From positions 1 through 64,000 of the forward strand of contig NZ_JAIRBB010000011.1 in NCBI RefSeq assembly GCF_022008395.1: a stretch of DNA of 64,000 nt, given 5' to 3'. Shown here one piece after another: positions 7,591-16,652 of this stretch; position 1 is the first letter of the stretch, and the number at the start of each line of letters is the position of its first letter. The notes under the pieces are model-generated. The model was not told the DNA's origin, did not search any database, and worked only from the letters and a program-made list of their open reading frames with translations. The DNA comes from Aequorivita xiaoshiensis. GTDB taxonomy: Bacteria > Bacteroidota > Bacteroidia > Flavobacteriales > Flavobacteriaceae. The translations under genes and the position numbers were made by a program.

Positions 7591-8829
7591 TTAAATAAAC
7601 AAATGAGTAAGTGTATAAATTAGCAATCCCACAAAACCACCTACCAAAGTACCATTTATACGGATAAACTGAAGATCTTTTCCCACTTCCAACTCTAGTT
7701 TCTCACTGAGCTCTTTCCCTTCCCATCCAGCAACAGTGCTGCTAATAAGTGATACTACTTCATCGCTGTTTTTTAATGTCATTCTATATAAAAAATGTCG
7801 CACCCAACTATTTATCCTATTGCTAATTTCTTGGTCATCGGAAAGGCTATGCGATAACTTTTGGATATTACTTTGTAGATAACCTTGTAACTGTGAGTTA
7901 GGATTTTCTAAGTTTTGCAATAAAAGCCCTTTAATAGATTGCCATGCATCATTGGTGTAAGTTCTTAAGTTTTGCTCCGTTAATACTTCTTGTTTTAACG
8001 TCTCAAATTTCTCCTTCCATTGCTCAGAAACAAGAATATCTTCAGAGAATCCTTGTAAATTTTCCGTAAGTTTTTTCCGAACAAAATGCTCCTTATCCGA
8101 TTCTATTTCATCAATAAATTTTATTAAGCCTTCAACCACTTCATTTGAAATTTTTCTACCAGCTAAAAAAGCAATAAATGGTCTGTTTTCAGATAATCGG
8201 TGAAGTATCATCTCTTGGCTTTCATTGATATACTCCTTAATTTCAGGTAGTAGAATTTCCAATAAGGTGATATGTTCATTTTTATCAATAAAGTATTTAA
8301 TACCTGATGATGAAATTTTCTGAAAATCAATTTCACGTAAAATCTCCGTCCCTTTATTTGCTAAAAATTGTTCTACATCCTTATCCTGAAGGTCTGAAAT
8401 GATTTTTGTAGTAAGATTAATAATTTCTTTCTCCAGTATTTTTTGACTAGTGGGTTTATTTAGCCATTCCGAGACCCACTTTACAACATTTAATTTTTCT
8501 ATATACGGCCGTATATTTTCGGGATTTAAGAAGTTGTCTTTTACAAACTTCCCTAAATTTTGTCCAAGATCGTCCTTTTTTCGCTCGATTAAATTTGTGT
8601 GAGGTATAGGAATTCCAAGAGGGTGTTTAAAAATAGCCGTTACAGCAAACCAGTCAGCCAGCGCTCCAACCATCCCAGCCTCCGAAAACGCTTCTACATA
8701 TCCCATCCAAGCTTCACTACCTTGATGTTGAAGGTAAACCATTAATCCATATACAATCGCCATAAAAAAGAACAGCCCAGTCGCCAATCTTTTGTGTTTT
8801 CGCAATTGATTCTTCTTAATGTCGGACAT
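7591..8829 (-). CDS. DUF445 (YjiN-type) membrane-anchored protein
   Basis: A 412-residue protein with an N-terminal transmembrane helix (about 16-34), the characteristic DUF445 segment FSEAGMVGALADWFAVTAIF and HPLGIPIPHTNLI just after it, a long helical middle and a C-terminal hydrophobic segment (395-412). This is the layout of YjiN-like inner-membrane proteins of unknown biochemical role. It is monocistronic as far as can be seen. Confidence 0.88.
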   Translation of the reverse strand: MSDIKKNQLRKHKRLATGLFFFMAIVYGLMVYLQHQGSEAWMGYVEAFSEAGMVGALADWFAVTAIFKHPLGIPIPHTNLIERKKDDLGQNLGKFVKDNFLNPENIRPYIEKLNVVKWVSEWLNKPTSQKILEKEIINLTTKIISDLQDKDVEQFLANKGTEILREIDFQKISSSGIKYFIDKNEHITLLEILLPEIKEYINESQEMILHRLSENRPFIAFLAGRKISNEVVEGLIKFIDEIESDKEHFVRKKLTENLQGFSEDILVSEQWKEKFETLKQEVLTEQNLRTYTNDAWQSIKGLLLQNLENPNSQLQGYLQSNIQKLSHSLSDDQEISNRINSWVRHFLYRMTLKNSDEVVSLISSTVAGWEGKELSEKLELEVGKDLQFIRINGTLVGGFVGLLIYTLTHLFI

Positions 8830-8921
8830 AGTAAATACAGCGCTAAATTAGGAGATAATATTTAAAACTAGCAAATTGGATATTCTGAAGAGCGTTTAGC
8901 CTCACAAGAATTCTCTAAAAT

Positions 8922-8962
8922 AAAAAACTCCCTCAACTATATAAAATAGAGAGGGAGTTTTT
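8922..8962 (-). terminator. Terminator downstream of yajC
   Basis: AAAAACTCCCTC / GAGGGAGTTTTT stem; on the minus strand the right arm ends in a T-run. Confidence 0.75.
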
Positions 8963-8983
8963 AATTCAAAAAGGAACAATTTT

Positions 8984-9274
8984 CTATTTCTTTTCTTTCA
9001 CAGGTGCGTTTAGTTTTGCTGTTCTTTCCATAGATATGGCAGATCTTTCAAACTTCATCTTTCCAGCAAGGCTTTCAATAACACAAGTTCCATCATCAGA
9101 CAGTTCTAATATTTTACCGTGCAATCCTCCTGTTGTAATAACTCTATCGCCTTTTTTAAGCTGAGCAGCGAACTGCTTTTCTTGTTTGGCTTTTTTCATT
9201 TGTGGGCGTATCAAGAAAAGATACATCACCAAAAACAATAATATTATAGGTAAAAAACCTTGTATTTGTTCCAT
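8984..9274 (-). CDS. yajC: Preprotein translocase subunit YajC
   Basis: A 96-residue protein with one N-terminal transmembrane helix (about 7-24, PIILLFLVMYLFLIRPQMKK) and the conserved cytoplasmic domain (LKKGDRVITTGGLHGKI). YajC associates with the SecDF part of the Sec translocon. It follows the DUF1573 gene by 27 bp on the same strand, so both probably share the promoter at 9804-9811; a terminator follows. The RPQ-K motif after the helix is typical of the family. Confidence 0.95.
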   Translation of the reverse strand: MEQIQGFLPIILLFLVMYLFLIRPQMKKAKQEKQFAAQLKKGDRVITTGGLHGKILELSDDGTCVIESLAGKMKFERSAISMERTAKLNAPVKEKK

Positions 9275-9301
9275 AGTAAATTTTAAATTCCAGTAAGTAA
9301 A

Positions 9302-9772
9302 TTATGAGGTTGGTAGCTGTTTTGCTCCACCTTTAGGGGTAACGAAAGCCTTAATAGTTAAGGTTTCAACTCCTGCTTTTGTATTTGTAATAATAGTTAC
9401 AGTCTTGCTAACTTGGTTTTGTCCAGCACCGTTGAATTTAACTAAAAGTTCACCAGATTCTCCTGGAGCAACTGGCTCTTTAGTATATTCTGGAACAGTA
9501 CATCCACAGCTACTTTTAGCGTTAACTATCATTAATGGAGCATCTCCAGTGTTTTTAAATTTAAATACGTGTTCAACAGGTGTATTTTGCTCGATAGTTC
9601 CGAAGTCGTATTGACCTTCTTCAAATGTCATTACTGGAAATTTTCCAGATTCTGCATCACGTGCTTCTGCTGCTGCTACATTTTCTTCGTTCACCTTATC
9701 TGCTGCATTATCTTTACAAGAAGAAAACGCAAAAACAGAAAGTATAGCTACAAATAAAACTGATTTTTTCAT
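9302..9772 (-). CDS. DUF1573 lipoprotein
   Basis: A 156-residue protein with a signal peptide and lipobox FSSC (Cys19). The mature part is a DUF1573 domain, a beta-sandwich related to ASH/MSP-type folds, with the hallmark FEEGQYDFGTI, FKFKNTGDAPLMI and SSCGCTVPEY segments. Such proteins are common in Bacteroidota and their role is unknown. It precedes yajC by 27 bp, an arrangement that suggests a cell-envelope function. Confidence 0.9.
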   Translation of the reverse strand: MKKSVLFVAILSVFAFSSCKDNAADKVNEENVAAAEARDAESGKFPVMTFEEGQYDFGTIEQNTPVEHVFKFKNTGDAPLMIVNAKSSCGCTVPEYTKEPVAPGESGELLVKFNGAGQNQVSKTVTIITNTKAGVETLTIKAFVTPKGGAKQLPTS

Positions 9773-9803
9773 TTTTTTTTCATTTTTTATGTTTTTAGCT
9801 GGG

Positions 9804-9811
9804 CAAAAATA
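9804..9811 (-). promoter_or_regulatory. -7 box for the DUF1573-yajC unit
   Basis: Minus-strand TATTTTTG fits TAnnTTTG and lies 31 bp before the DUF1573 ATG. Confidence 0.5.
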
Positions 9812-9826
9812 GACAATATTTTGCTC

Positions 9827-10771
9827 TTATTGAAGCCCTCTTCCCATTTTATTAAGATCCCCATTTTCGGTAAACTCTTTTACCAATTTATCCAAGATAC
9901 CGTTTACGAAAATGCTACTTTTTGGGGTAGAATATTCTTTTGAAACCTCTAAGTATTCGTTTATTGTTGCACGAACAGGAATTGATGGGAAATATAAAAA
10001 TTCAGCAATAGCCATTTTTAAAATAATCAAATCTATATCGGCAATTCGATCTTGATCCCAATTTGGAGTTTTTCCTTCAATTTGAAGATTTAGCTTTTCT
10101 TCATTTAAAATTACTTTTCTAAAAAGTTGAAGCGCATACTCACGGTCCTCATGGTTTTTGTAGGTATCAGGAACTAAAAGGTCAGAAGCATTCTTTTCCG
10201 AAATTTTTCCCAACATTTTAACGATGGCAGTATTTACAATCGGAAAGTCATCTATCCAAGTAAGACGTTTATCTTCTAAGTAATCATAAAGCTTGTCGTT
10301 TGGAGCAATCACATCTTTGTAGAACTTCGCAATGAAAGCTTGATCCTCTTTAAGGGTAGTATCTGTTTTACCTAGATAAGTTTGATACCAATCTTTTTCG
10401 CGTAATTCTTTAAAAACAATACTTACATATTCGTTGTCTAATGCCCAATAGTTAAGTTTTTTCTTATCAATTATTTCAGAAAAAACAGCATTGTTGGCTA
10501 TAATGTTTAATACTTTGTTATCTACAAAAGTACGACTCGGATTTTTTTCAGAATCGGTAGCTAGATACTTATTTTGTGACTTCGCGAGAAAATCTTCTGC
10601 CTGATCTTTTACCGCAACCAACAACTCTAACATTAGTAAATACAAATCTTGCATTTGACCAATACTGTGATGAAGAAATTTTTCTTGTACATCGATGTTC
10701 GGGTTTACACTGTGATTGTAAGCATAAACAGTCTGCAAAACTTTTACTCGGATATGTCTTCTAGTAAGCAT
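9827..10771 (-). CDS. nusB: Transcription antitermination protein NusB
   Basis: A 314-residue protein, about twice the length of E. coli NusB, as is usual in Bacteroidota. It begins with the NusB-typical MLTRRHIRVKVLQTVYAY and ends with the conserved helical region (RIADIDLIILKMAIAEFL, VRATINEYLEVSKEYS, FVNGILDKLVKE). NusB with NusE binds boxA RNA in rRNA antitermination. The middle is an extra helical insertion of unknown role. The transcript probably starts within a hairpin (10803-10839 entry). Confidence 0.95.
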   Translation of the reverse strand: MLTRRHIRVKVLQTVYAYNHSVNPNIDVQEKFLHHSIGQMQDLYLLMLELLVAVKDQAEDFLAKSQNKYLATDSEKNPSRTFVDNKVLNIIANNAVFSEIIDKKKLNYWALDNEYVSIVFKELREKDWYQTYLGKTDTTLKEDQAFIAKFYKDVIAPNDKLYDYLEDKRLTWIDDFPIVNTAIVKMLGKISEKNASDLLVPDTYKNHEDREYALQLFRKVILNEEKLNLQIEGKTPNWDQDRIADIDLIILKMAIAEFLYFPSIPVRATINEYLEVSKEYSTPKSSIFVNGILDKLVKEFTENGDLNKMGRGLQ

Positions 10772-10802
10772 ATTATTTTTTAAAAGAACTTGTTTTTAAA
10801 AT

Positions 10803-10839
10803 AGCAACGCACAAGAACATCTTGTGCGCTGCAAATATA
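10803..10839 (-). promoter_or_regulatory. nusB promoter with a hairpin at the predicted transcript start
   Basis: Minus-strand TATATTTG (10832-10839) fits the -7 consensus; a TTTAG at 10861-10865 may be the -33 box. Directly downstream, CGCACAAG / CTTGTGCG (10809-10829) forms a strong hairpin at or near the predicted 5-prime end of the nusB mRNA. It lacks a clear T-run, so a leader structure fits better than a terminator of leucine dehydrogenase. Confidence 0.45.
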
Positions 10840-10875
10840 AGAAATAGTGATATTGTAGTACTAAAAAGGTTTGAA

Positions 10876-11973
10876 CTATTTTTCGTTTTTTCTTGCGTCT
10901 ATTCTAGCTTGTGCAATGTTGAAGGCTGCTTGATGTGTAGTAATTTTATCACTATCAGCTGTTTTCAAGATCTCAAGCGTGGTATTATAAATGTTTTCAG
11001 TCTTACTCATTATCTCCTTACGGCCATAATTCTCAAGTTCAGCATATACATTTATAATCCCTCCAGCGTTAATTAAGAAGTCTGGAGCATAAACTATACC
11101 TTTTTCACGTAACATTTTACCGTGCTTTTGCTCATCAGCAAGTTGGTTGTTAGCCGCACCAGCAATAATCTTTGTGTTAAACTGATTAATAGTTTGATCG
11201 TTAATTGTAGCACCTAACGCACATGGAGCATAAATATCCATTTCTTCCGCATATAGATTGCTACCTGTGTAAATGTTTACACTGTATTTGTCGCGAACTT
11301 CTTCTAAGCGCTCTTGGTTGATATCTGAAATATAAACTTTAGCACCTTCTTCACTTAAGTGCTTAACAAGATTTTCACCAACGTTACCAATTCCCTGAAC
11401 GTAAACTACTTTCCCATCTAAATTATCTGAACCAAATTTATAGTTAGTTGCAGCTTTTAGTCCCATAAAAACACCGTAAGCTGTAATTGGAGAAGGGTTT
11501 CCTGAACCTCCGTTTGCTTCAGAAACACCAGTTACGTGAGGGGTTACTGTGCGTACTAAATCCATATCGGCAGTTGTCATTCCTACATCTTCTGCAGTAA
11601 TATATTTTCCACTTAATGAATGTACAAACTCACCGAACTTCAACATGTATTCTGGGGTTTTTTGAGTTTTAGCATCACCAATTAAAACTGCTTTACCTCC
11701 ACCAAGATTTAAACCTGTAATTGCACTTTTATAAGTCATACCACGAGAAAGACGCAAAACGTCATTCAATGCTTCCCACTCATTTGCATAGTTCCACATT
11801 CTAGTACCACCTAAAGCTGGTCCTAAAACAGTGTTGTGGATACCAATTATTGCTTTCAATCCAGTATCTTTGTCGTTGCAAAAAACGATTTGCTCGTGAT
11901 CATCAAATGACATTTGACCAAATACAGGGTCTATTTTATGTAGTTCGTTTGTATTGATTACCTCAGTTTTCAT
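10876..11973 (-). CDS. Leucine (Glu/Leu/Phe/Val-type) dehydrogenase
   Basis: NAD-dependent oxidative deamination of branched-chain or related amino acids in the cytoplasm. The 365-residue length fits leucine dehydrogenase. Visible features are GGTRMWNY (55-62), the substrate Lys82, the catalytic Lys94 in LGGGKAV, and the Rossmann motif GIGNVG (194-199). Val, Leu and Phe dehydrogenases cannot be separated with certainty by eye. It has its own two-box promoter. Confidence 0.92.
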   Translation of the reverse strand: MKTEVINTNELHKIDPVFGQMSFDDHEQIVFCNDKDTGLKAIIGIHNTVLGPALGGTRMWNYANEWEALNDVLRLSRGMTYKSAITGLNLGGGKAVLIGDAKTQKTPEYMLKFGEFVHSLSGKYITAEDVGMTTADMDLVRTVTPHVTGVSEANGGSGNPSPITAYGVFMGLKAATNYKFGSDNLDGKVVYVQGIGNVGENLVKHLSEEGAKVYISDINQERLEEVRDKYSVNIYTGSNLYAEEMDIYAPCALGATINDQTINQFNTKIIAGAANNQLADEQKHGKMLREKGIVYAPDFLINAGGIINVYAELENYGRKEIMSKTENIYNTTLEILKTADSDKITTHQAAFNIAQARIDARKNEK

Positions 11974-12012
11974 AACTATTTTGATTTTTGTTTATCCTTT
12001 AAAAAGGCAGTG

Positions 12013-12044
12013 CAAAAGTAACTTTTACTTGTTAATTCCACAAA
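12013..12044 (-). promoter_or_regulatory. Two-box promoter of leucine dehydrogenase
   Basis: Minus-strand TTTG (12041-12044), 20 bp, then TACTTTTG (12013-12020): both Bacteroidota boxes at near-consensus spacing, 39 bp before the ATG. Confidence 0.65.
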
Positions 12045-12094
12045 GCAAAGGGTGTTAATTTAAGAACTTTAAAAAAACATTCAATTTATTTCTA

Positions 12095-13852
12095 ATGAAA
12101 GAATTAAAATATCTAAACAAATACTTTTTAAAATACAGGTGGCGCCTTCTGTTGGGAGTATTTATTACTATAGTTGCAACAGTATTTAAACTTGTTGTCC
12201 CTATGAAAGTAGGAGATTCGGTAACAGTTGTAAAACAATACTTAAATGGAGAGGTAACCGATTTAGCTTATGTAAAACACGAGCTTTTGATTAATATTTT
12301 ACTTTTACTTGGCGCTGCATTGCTTTCTGCTTTTTTCACATTTATGATGAGACAAACATTTATTGTGGTTTCTAGATATGTGGAATACGACTTAAAAAAT
12401 GAGATTTTTCAACATTACGAAAGACTTTCTTTAGGCTTTTACAAACAAAATCGGACTGGCGATTTAATGAACCGAATAAGTGAAGATGTTTCTAAAGTAA
12501 GAATGTATGTTGGGCCCGCGCTTATGTATAGCATTACTACAATTACACTTTTTATTGTAATAATAAGTTATATGTTTTATACCGCACCAATTTTAACGTG
12601 GTATGCTATTGCTCCACTGCCAATTCTATCGATTGCCATTTATAAACTAAGCGTGATTATCAATCAACGCAGTACTATAGTTCAACAATATTTATCAAAA
12701 CTAACAACTTTTACTCAAGAGAGTTTTAGTGGAATTGCCGTTATTAAAGCCTACGGAACCGAGGAAAGCATTAATGCTAATTTTGAAGAATTGGCCGAAG
12801 GAAGTAAGGTAAAAAACATAGACCTTGCTAAGGTACAAGCCCTATTTTTTCCCTTAATGATGTTACTTATTGGCGTAAGTAATATTCTAGTTATTTATAT
12901 TGGGGGAAGTAGATATATAAATGGTCAAATAGCCGAATTTGGAACTATAGTCGAGTTTTTAATTTATGTAAATATGCTTACTTGGCCTGTAGCTGTTGTG
13001 GGATGGGTTACTTCTATGGTTCAAAGAGCAGAAGCTTCACAAGAACGTATAAATGAGTTTCTAAAAACAGAACCTGCCATTAAAAATCTTGTTACAGAAA
13101 GCACTCCTATTGATGGTGAAATAGAATTTAACAATTTAACATTCACTTATCCAGACACTGGAATTACGGCCTTAAAAAATGTATCCTTCTTAGTGAAACC
13201 TGGAGAAACTCTTGCAATAGTAGGAAATACTGGATCTGGAAAATCAACCATTCTAGAGTTGATAGGAAGATTATATGATGTTAAAGCTGGAATGCTTAAC
13301 ATTGACCAAACTTCAATCCGAAACCTCAACCTCGAAAATTTGCGTGACAGTATTGGGTATGTACCACAAGATGCATTTTTGTTTAGCGATTCGATAAAAA
13401 ACAACATTCGTTTTGGGAAAGAAGAAGCAACAGAAGAAGAGGTTATATATGCTGCCAAAAATGCTGCGGTTCACAAAAACATTATTGGCTTTAAAAAAGG
13501 GTATGATACAATTTTAGGAGAACGAGGCCTTACATTGAGTGGCGGGCAAAAGCAAAGAGTTTCTATTGCAAGGGCAATTATTAAAGATCCTCAAATATTA
13601 TTGTTCGACGATTGCCTTTCGGCTGTAGATACAGAAACTGAAGAAGAGATTCTTCAAAACCTATTTAAGATTTCTAAAGATAAAACCACTATCATTGTAA
13701 GTCACAGAATTTCTTCAGTTAAAAATGCAAATAAGATTATTGTTTTAGATGAAGGAAAAATTATCCAAAAAGGGTCCCACGAGGAGCTAGTTAACATTGA
13801 AGGTTACTACAAGGAGTTATATTCAAAACAGCTTTTAGAAAAAGAAATGTAA
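12095..13852 (+). CDS. ABC exporter, fused permease-ATPase (MsbA/LmrA type)
   Basis: A 585-residue half-transporter that would act as a dimer in the inner membrane. The N-terminal half has about six helices (first around 15-35), and the C-terminal half is an ATPase with Walker A GNTGSGKST (377-385), signature LSGGQKQR (481-488), Walker B ILLFDDCLSAVD and the switch histidine in IIVSHR. The substrate (lipid, drug or peptide) cannot be assigned. It is divergent from leucine dehydrogenase and followed 66 bp later by the DUF3276 gene. Confidence 0.93.
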   Translation: MKELKYLNKYFLKYRWRLLLGVFITIVATVFKLVVPMKVGDSVTVVKQYLNGEVTDLAYVKHELLINILLLLGAALLSAFFTFMMRQTFIVVSRYVEYDLKNEIFQHYERLSLGFYKQNRTGDLMNRISEDVSKVRMYVGPALMYSITTITLFIVIISYMFYTAPILTWYAIAPLPILSIAIYKLSVIINQRSTIVQQYLSKLTTFTQESFSGIAVIKAYGTEESINANFEELAEGSKVKNIDLAKVQALFFPLMMLLIGVSNILVIYIGGSRYINGQIAEFGTIVEFLIYVNMLTWPVAVVGWVTSMVQRAEASQERINEFLKTEPAIKNLVTESTPIDGEIEFNNLTFTYPDTGITALKNVSFLVKPGETLAIVGNTGSGKSTILELIGRLYDVKAGMLNIDQTSIRNLNLENLRDSIGYVPQDAFLFSDSIKNNIRFGKEEATEEEVIYAAKNAAVHKNIIGFKKGYDTILGERGLTLSGGQKQRVSIARAIIKDPQILLFDDCLSAVDTETEEEILQNLFKISKDKTTIIVSHRISSVKNANKIIVLDEGKIIQKGSHEELVNIEGYYKELYSKQLLEKEM

Positions 13853-13918
13853 TTTACTTTGGCTGGTTTGGTTTTTTTTTAGATTTTTGGCGACACCTAG
13901 TAAAAAATAATAGAAATT

Positions 13919-14317
13919 ATGAGTGAGCACTATACGATGGAGCAAGAAGAAATTTTTTCAAAAGTTATGCGTGCAGGAAGACGCACCTACTTTTTTGATG
14001 TAAGGTCTACAAAGGCAGGAGATTTTTACCTTACAATTACCGAGAGTAAGAAGTTTACAAACGATGATGGGTCTTTCCACTACAAAAAACATAAGATTTA
14101 TCTATACAAAGAAGACTTTACTGAGTTTAAAGACACTCTTGAAGAAATGATAAACTACATTATAGATGAGAAGGGCGAAGAAGTTATAAGCGAACGTCAT
14201 CAAAAAAATTACAAAAAGGAAACAGAAAATACGTCTAATCCTGTTAAAGAAGCAGTTGCTCAAACAACTGCTACTGATACTAGTACTTTTACAGATATCA
14301 GTTTCGACGACATTTAG
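13919..14317 (+). CDS. DUF3276 / PUR-alpha-like nucleic-acid-binding protein
   Basis: A 132-residue protein. Residues 8-95 form the DUF3276 domain (EIFSKVMRAGRRTYFFDVR, then KIYLYKEDFTEFKDTL), the bacterial relative of the PUR-alpha single-strand nucleic-acid-binding domain found in Bacteroidota and Borrelia. The C-terminal 35 residues are Thr/Glu-rich and probably disordered. Biological role not established here. A strong terminator follows. Confidence 0.88.
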   Translation: MSEHYTMEQEEIFSKVMRAGRRTYFFDVRSTKAGDFYLTITESKKFTNDDGSFHYKKHKIYLYKEDFTEFKDTLEEMINYIIDEKGEEVISERHQKNYKKETENTSNPVKEAVAQTTATDTSTFTDISFDDI

Positions 14318-14337
14318 TAGTTGAAAAACAAAAAAGT

Positions 14338-14375
14338 AAAACCGGCGCGAATAATTTCGTAGCCGGTTTTTTTTA
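14338..14375 (+). terminator. Rho-independent terminator after the DUF3276 gene
   Basis: AAAACCGGC / GCCGGTTTT stem followed by a T-run. Confidence 0.85.
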
Positions 14376-14459
14376 TTTCTTAAAAATCAATGTTTTAAAT
14401 AGTTTTACAACTTAAAATGCATTGAAACACTCAATCCTTTAGTTTTATTTCAAAAAGGT

Positions 14460-14467
14460 TATCTTTG
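14460..14467 (+). promoter_or_regulatory. -7 box of the SulP gene
   Basis: TATCTTTG fits TAnnTTTG, 21 bp before ATG 14489. It overlaps the alternative TTG start at 14465 and so argues for the ATG. Confidence 0.6.
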
Positions 14468-14488
14468 CCGCCCTTTATAAAAAACATT

Positions 14489-16105
14489 ATGTTCGCAAAA
14501 ACACTTCAAAATTTCACTCAGAATCCTAAAAACGATATTCTATCAGGACTTACTGTTGCACTTGCATTAGTTCCAGAAGCGGTAGCTTTTTCATTTGTAG
14601 CGGGTGTAGATCCTTTAGTGGGACTTTATGGTGCTTTTATAATGGGACTCGTAACAGCTCTTTTTGGAGGTCGTCCTGGTATGATATCTGGAGCAACGGG
14701 TGCTATGGCGGTTGTTATGGTACACTTAATCCAAAAAGGAAATGAAGTTGGACTTACATTAGCAGAACCTGTTCAAAACCTTGGGCTTCAATGGCTTTTT
14801 ATAACCCTTTTATTTGTTGGGGCCATTCAAATAATGGCGGGCGTTTTTAAGTTAGGGAAATTTGTACGACTTATCCCCCATCCCGTTATGATGGGATTTG
14901 TAAATGGTTTAGCAATTGTGATTTTTCTTTCTCAACTAGGTCTATTTAAAGAAACTCGCGGAACGGTACCGCAATGGATTTCCGGTTTGGACCTATGGGT
15001 TATGCTAGCGCTAGTTGGATTGACCATGGGTATTATGTTCGGTTTACCGAAAATCACCAAAAAACTTCCAGCGGCTCTTATTGCTATTATTGTAGTTGCA
15101 GCAATTACCATATTCGGAGGTTTAGATGTGAGTACTGTTGGTTCGTTTATACGCGATGGTGGCGGATCTGGTTTAAAAGGTTCATTGCCGATGTTCCAAA
15201 CTCAAATTTTTGGATTTATTGAAACCCTAGACGGACATTGGGGATTGATATTTTCTACTGCTTTTATATTGGCTGCCGTAGGTTTAATTGAGTCGTTGAT
15301 GACATTGAATCTTATAGATGAAATGACCGAAACTCGTGGTAGTGGAAACCGAGAATGTGTAGCTCAAGGAGGAGCTAATATCTTGAACGGTCTTTTTGGT
15401 GGAATGGGTGGCTGTGCAATGATTGGGCAATCTATCATTAACGTAAGTTCTGGGGGACGCGGGAGACTTTCTGGAGCCACAGCTGCAATAGCTTTACTTT
15501 GTTTTGTGCTATTTGGGGCTCCACTTATTGAACAAATTCCTATTGCTGCATTAGTCGGAGTTATGTTTATGGTTGTAATTGGAACTTTTGCTTGGAGTAG
15601 TTTTAGAATTCTGCATAAAATTCCAGTTTCGGATGCTATAGTGCTTATTACAGTGTCTGCAGTAACAGTTTGGTTAGATCTGGCAATAGCAGTGTTTATA
15701 GGGGTTGTTATGAGCGCCTTGGTTTTTGCTTGGAAAAATGCTACAAGAATTAGAGCTCGAAAAAGAATTAAAGAAGACGGAACCAAAGTTTATGAAATCT
15801 GGGGGCCTTTGTTCTTTGGATCGACCACAGCCTTTAATAGTAAGTTTGATGTTTCAAGCGATCCAGATTCGGTGGAAATAGACTTTATTGAATCTAAAAT
15901 ATCAGATCATTCTGGGGTTGAGGCTGTTCGTAATATTGCTAATAAATACCTCGATAACGGAAAGCAAATTAAATTAACGCACCTTAGTCCAGATTGTAAA
16001 GCGTTATTACTTAAGTGGAATCCAGAATTTGAAACTATAATAAAAAATTCTGTTGAGGATCCACGTTATTATGTTGTTACCGATACTCTAGATGCCGAAG
16101 CTTAA
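14489..16105 (+). CDS. SulP-family anion transporter with STAS domain
   Basis: A 538-residue inner-membrane protein. It starts MFAKTLQNFTQNPKNDILSG; the SulP hallmark follows at once (LTVALALVPEAVAFSFVAGV, then GLYGAF). Ten or more hydrophobic helices reach to about residue 420, and the C-terminal part (about 430-538) resembles a short STAS domain. The family exchanges sulfate, bicarbonate or other anions; the substrate is not clear. The ATG is preferred over the upstream TTG because the promoter box covers that TTG. Confidence 0.92.
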   Translation: MFAKTLQNFTQNPKNDILSGLTVALALVPEAVAFSFVAGVDPLVGLYGAFIMGLVTALFGGRPGMISGATGAMAVVMVHLIQKGNEVGLTLAEPVQNLGLQWLFITLLFVGAIQIMAGVFKLGKFVRLIPHPVMMGFVNGLAIVIFLSQLGLFKETRGTVPQWISGLDLWVMLALVGLTMGIMFGLPKITKKLPAALIAIIVVAAITIFGGLDVSTVGSFIRDGGGSGLKGSLPMFQTQIFGFIETLDGHWGLIFSTAFILAAVGLIESLMTLNLIDEMTETRGSGNRECVAQGGANILNGLFGGMGGCAMIGQSIINVSSGGRGRLSGATAAIALLCFVLFGAPLIEQIPIAALVGVMFMVVIGTFAWSSFRILHKIPVSDAIVLITVSAVTVWLDLAIAVFIGVVMSALVFAWKNATRIRARKRIKEDGTKVYEIWGPLFFGSTTAFNSKFDVSSDPDSVEIDFIESKISDHSGVEAVRNIANKYLDNGKQIKLTHLSPDCKALLLKWNPEFETIIKNSVEDPRYYVVTDTLDAEA

Positions 16106-16112
16106 TTAGTCT

Positions 16113-16619
16113 TTATTTTCTGGTGAAGTAAAAATCTGTTTTAGTTGGCTCACCCTCTATTTCTACTTCAATCCAAGTGTGTAAGGAGTCTTTAGCAGGA
16201 TTGGTATAGGTAATCCTTTCAGGGAAGTCTATATTATCATTGTCGAAAACAAATTTACCTTCTCTTGATGAAACAAGTGTTAGGGTTTAAGGTTTAGAGT
16301 TTTTTTCATCAACTTTTAGAAAGGATAAAAACAAGTTGTTTTCTTTCTCCTCTAAGGCCATTGTTAGGGCTTGTTCAGGTTTACCATCAACCTCAACAAA
16401 GCTAAACCCCGTAAAAGTACTGTCATTTTCTTTAGACCATGTTTCTTGAGAATATTCATCATCAGATTCGTTTGTCCAAGTTCCTATCAACCAATTTAAT
16501 TGATTGATTCTATCGTAATTATTTACAACAACCTCTTTTTCAAGCTGCTCTGCTGCTGAGTTGTTTTTACATGAAATAATTAAGATTGGTAAGAATATAT
16601 AGATTAAGAACTTCTTCAT
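16113..16619 (-). pseudogene. DUF6265-type lipoprotein gene with an in-frame stop
   Basis: The first 110 codons encode a lipoprotein (lipobox IISC, Cys17) with DUF6265-like motifs (LNWLIGTWTNESDD, ETWSKENDSTFTGFSFV). A TAA at 16287-16289 interrupts it, but the same frame continues without shift as TLTLVSSREGKFVFDNDN, then IDFPERITYTNPAKDS and HTWIEVEIEG to a proper stop at 16113-16115, which is the missing family C-terminus. One codon therefore separates it from an intact 168-residue gene. It is a recent pseudogene, a sequencing error or, less likely, readthrough. Confidence 0.8.
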
Positions 16620-16652
16620 TAGTTAGTTTGCTATTAAGCCTTGGTATAAAGT

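Noticed and set aside
16270-16300. Telomere-like string (AAACCCTAA on the minus strand)
   Set aside because: It is part of the DUF6265 coding frame and occurs once; chance similarity.
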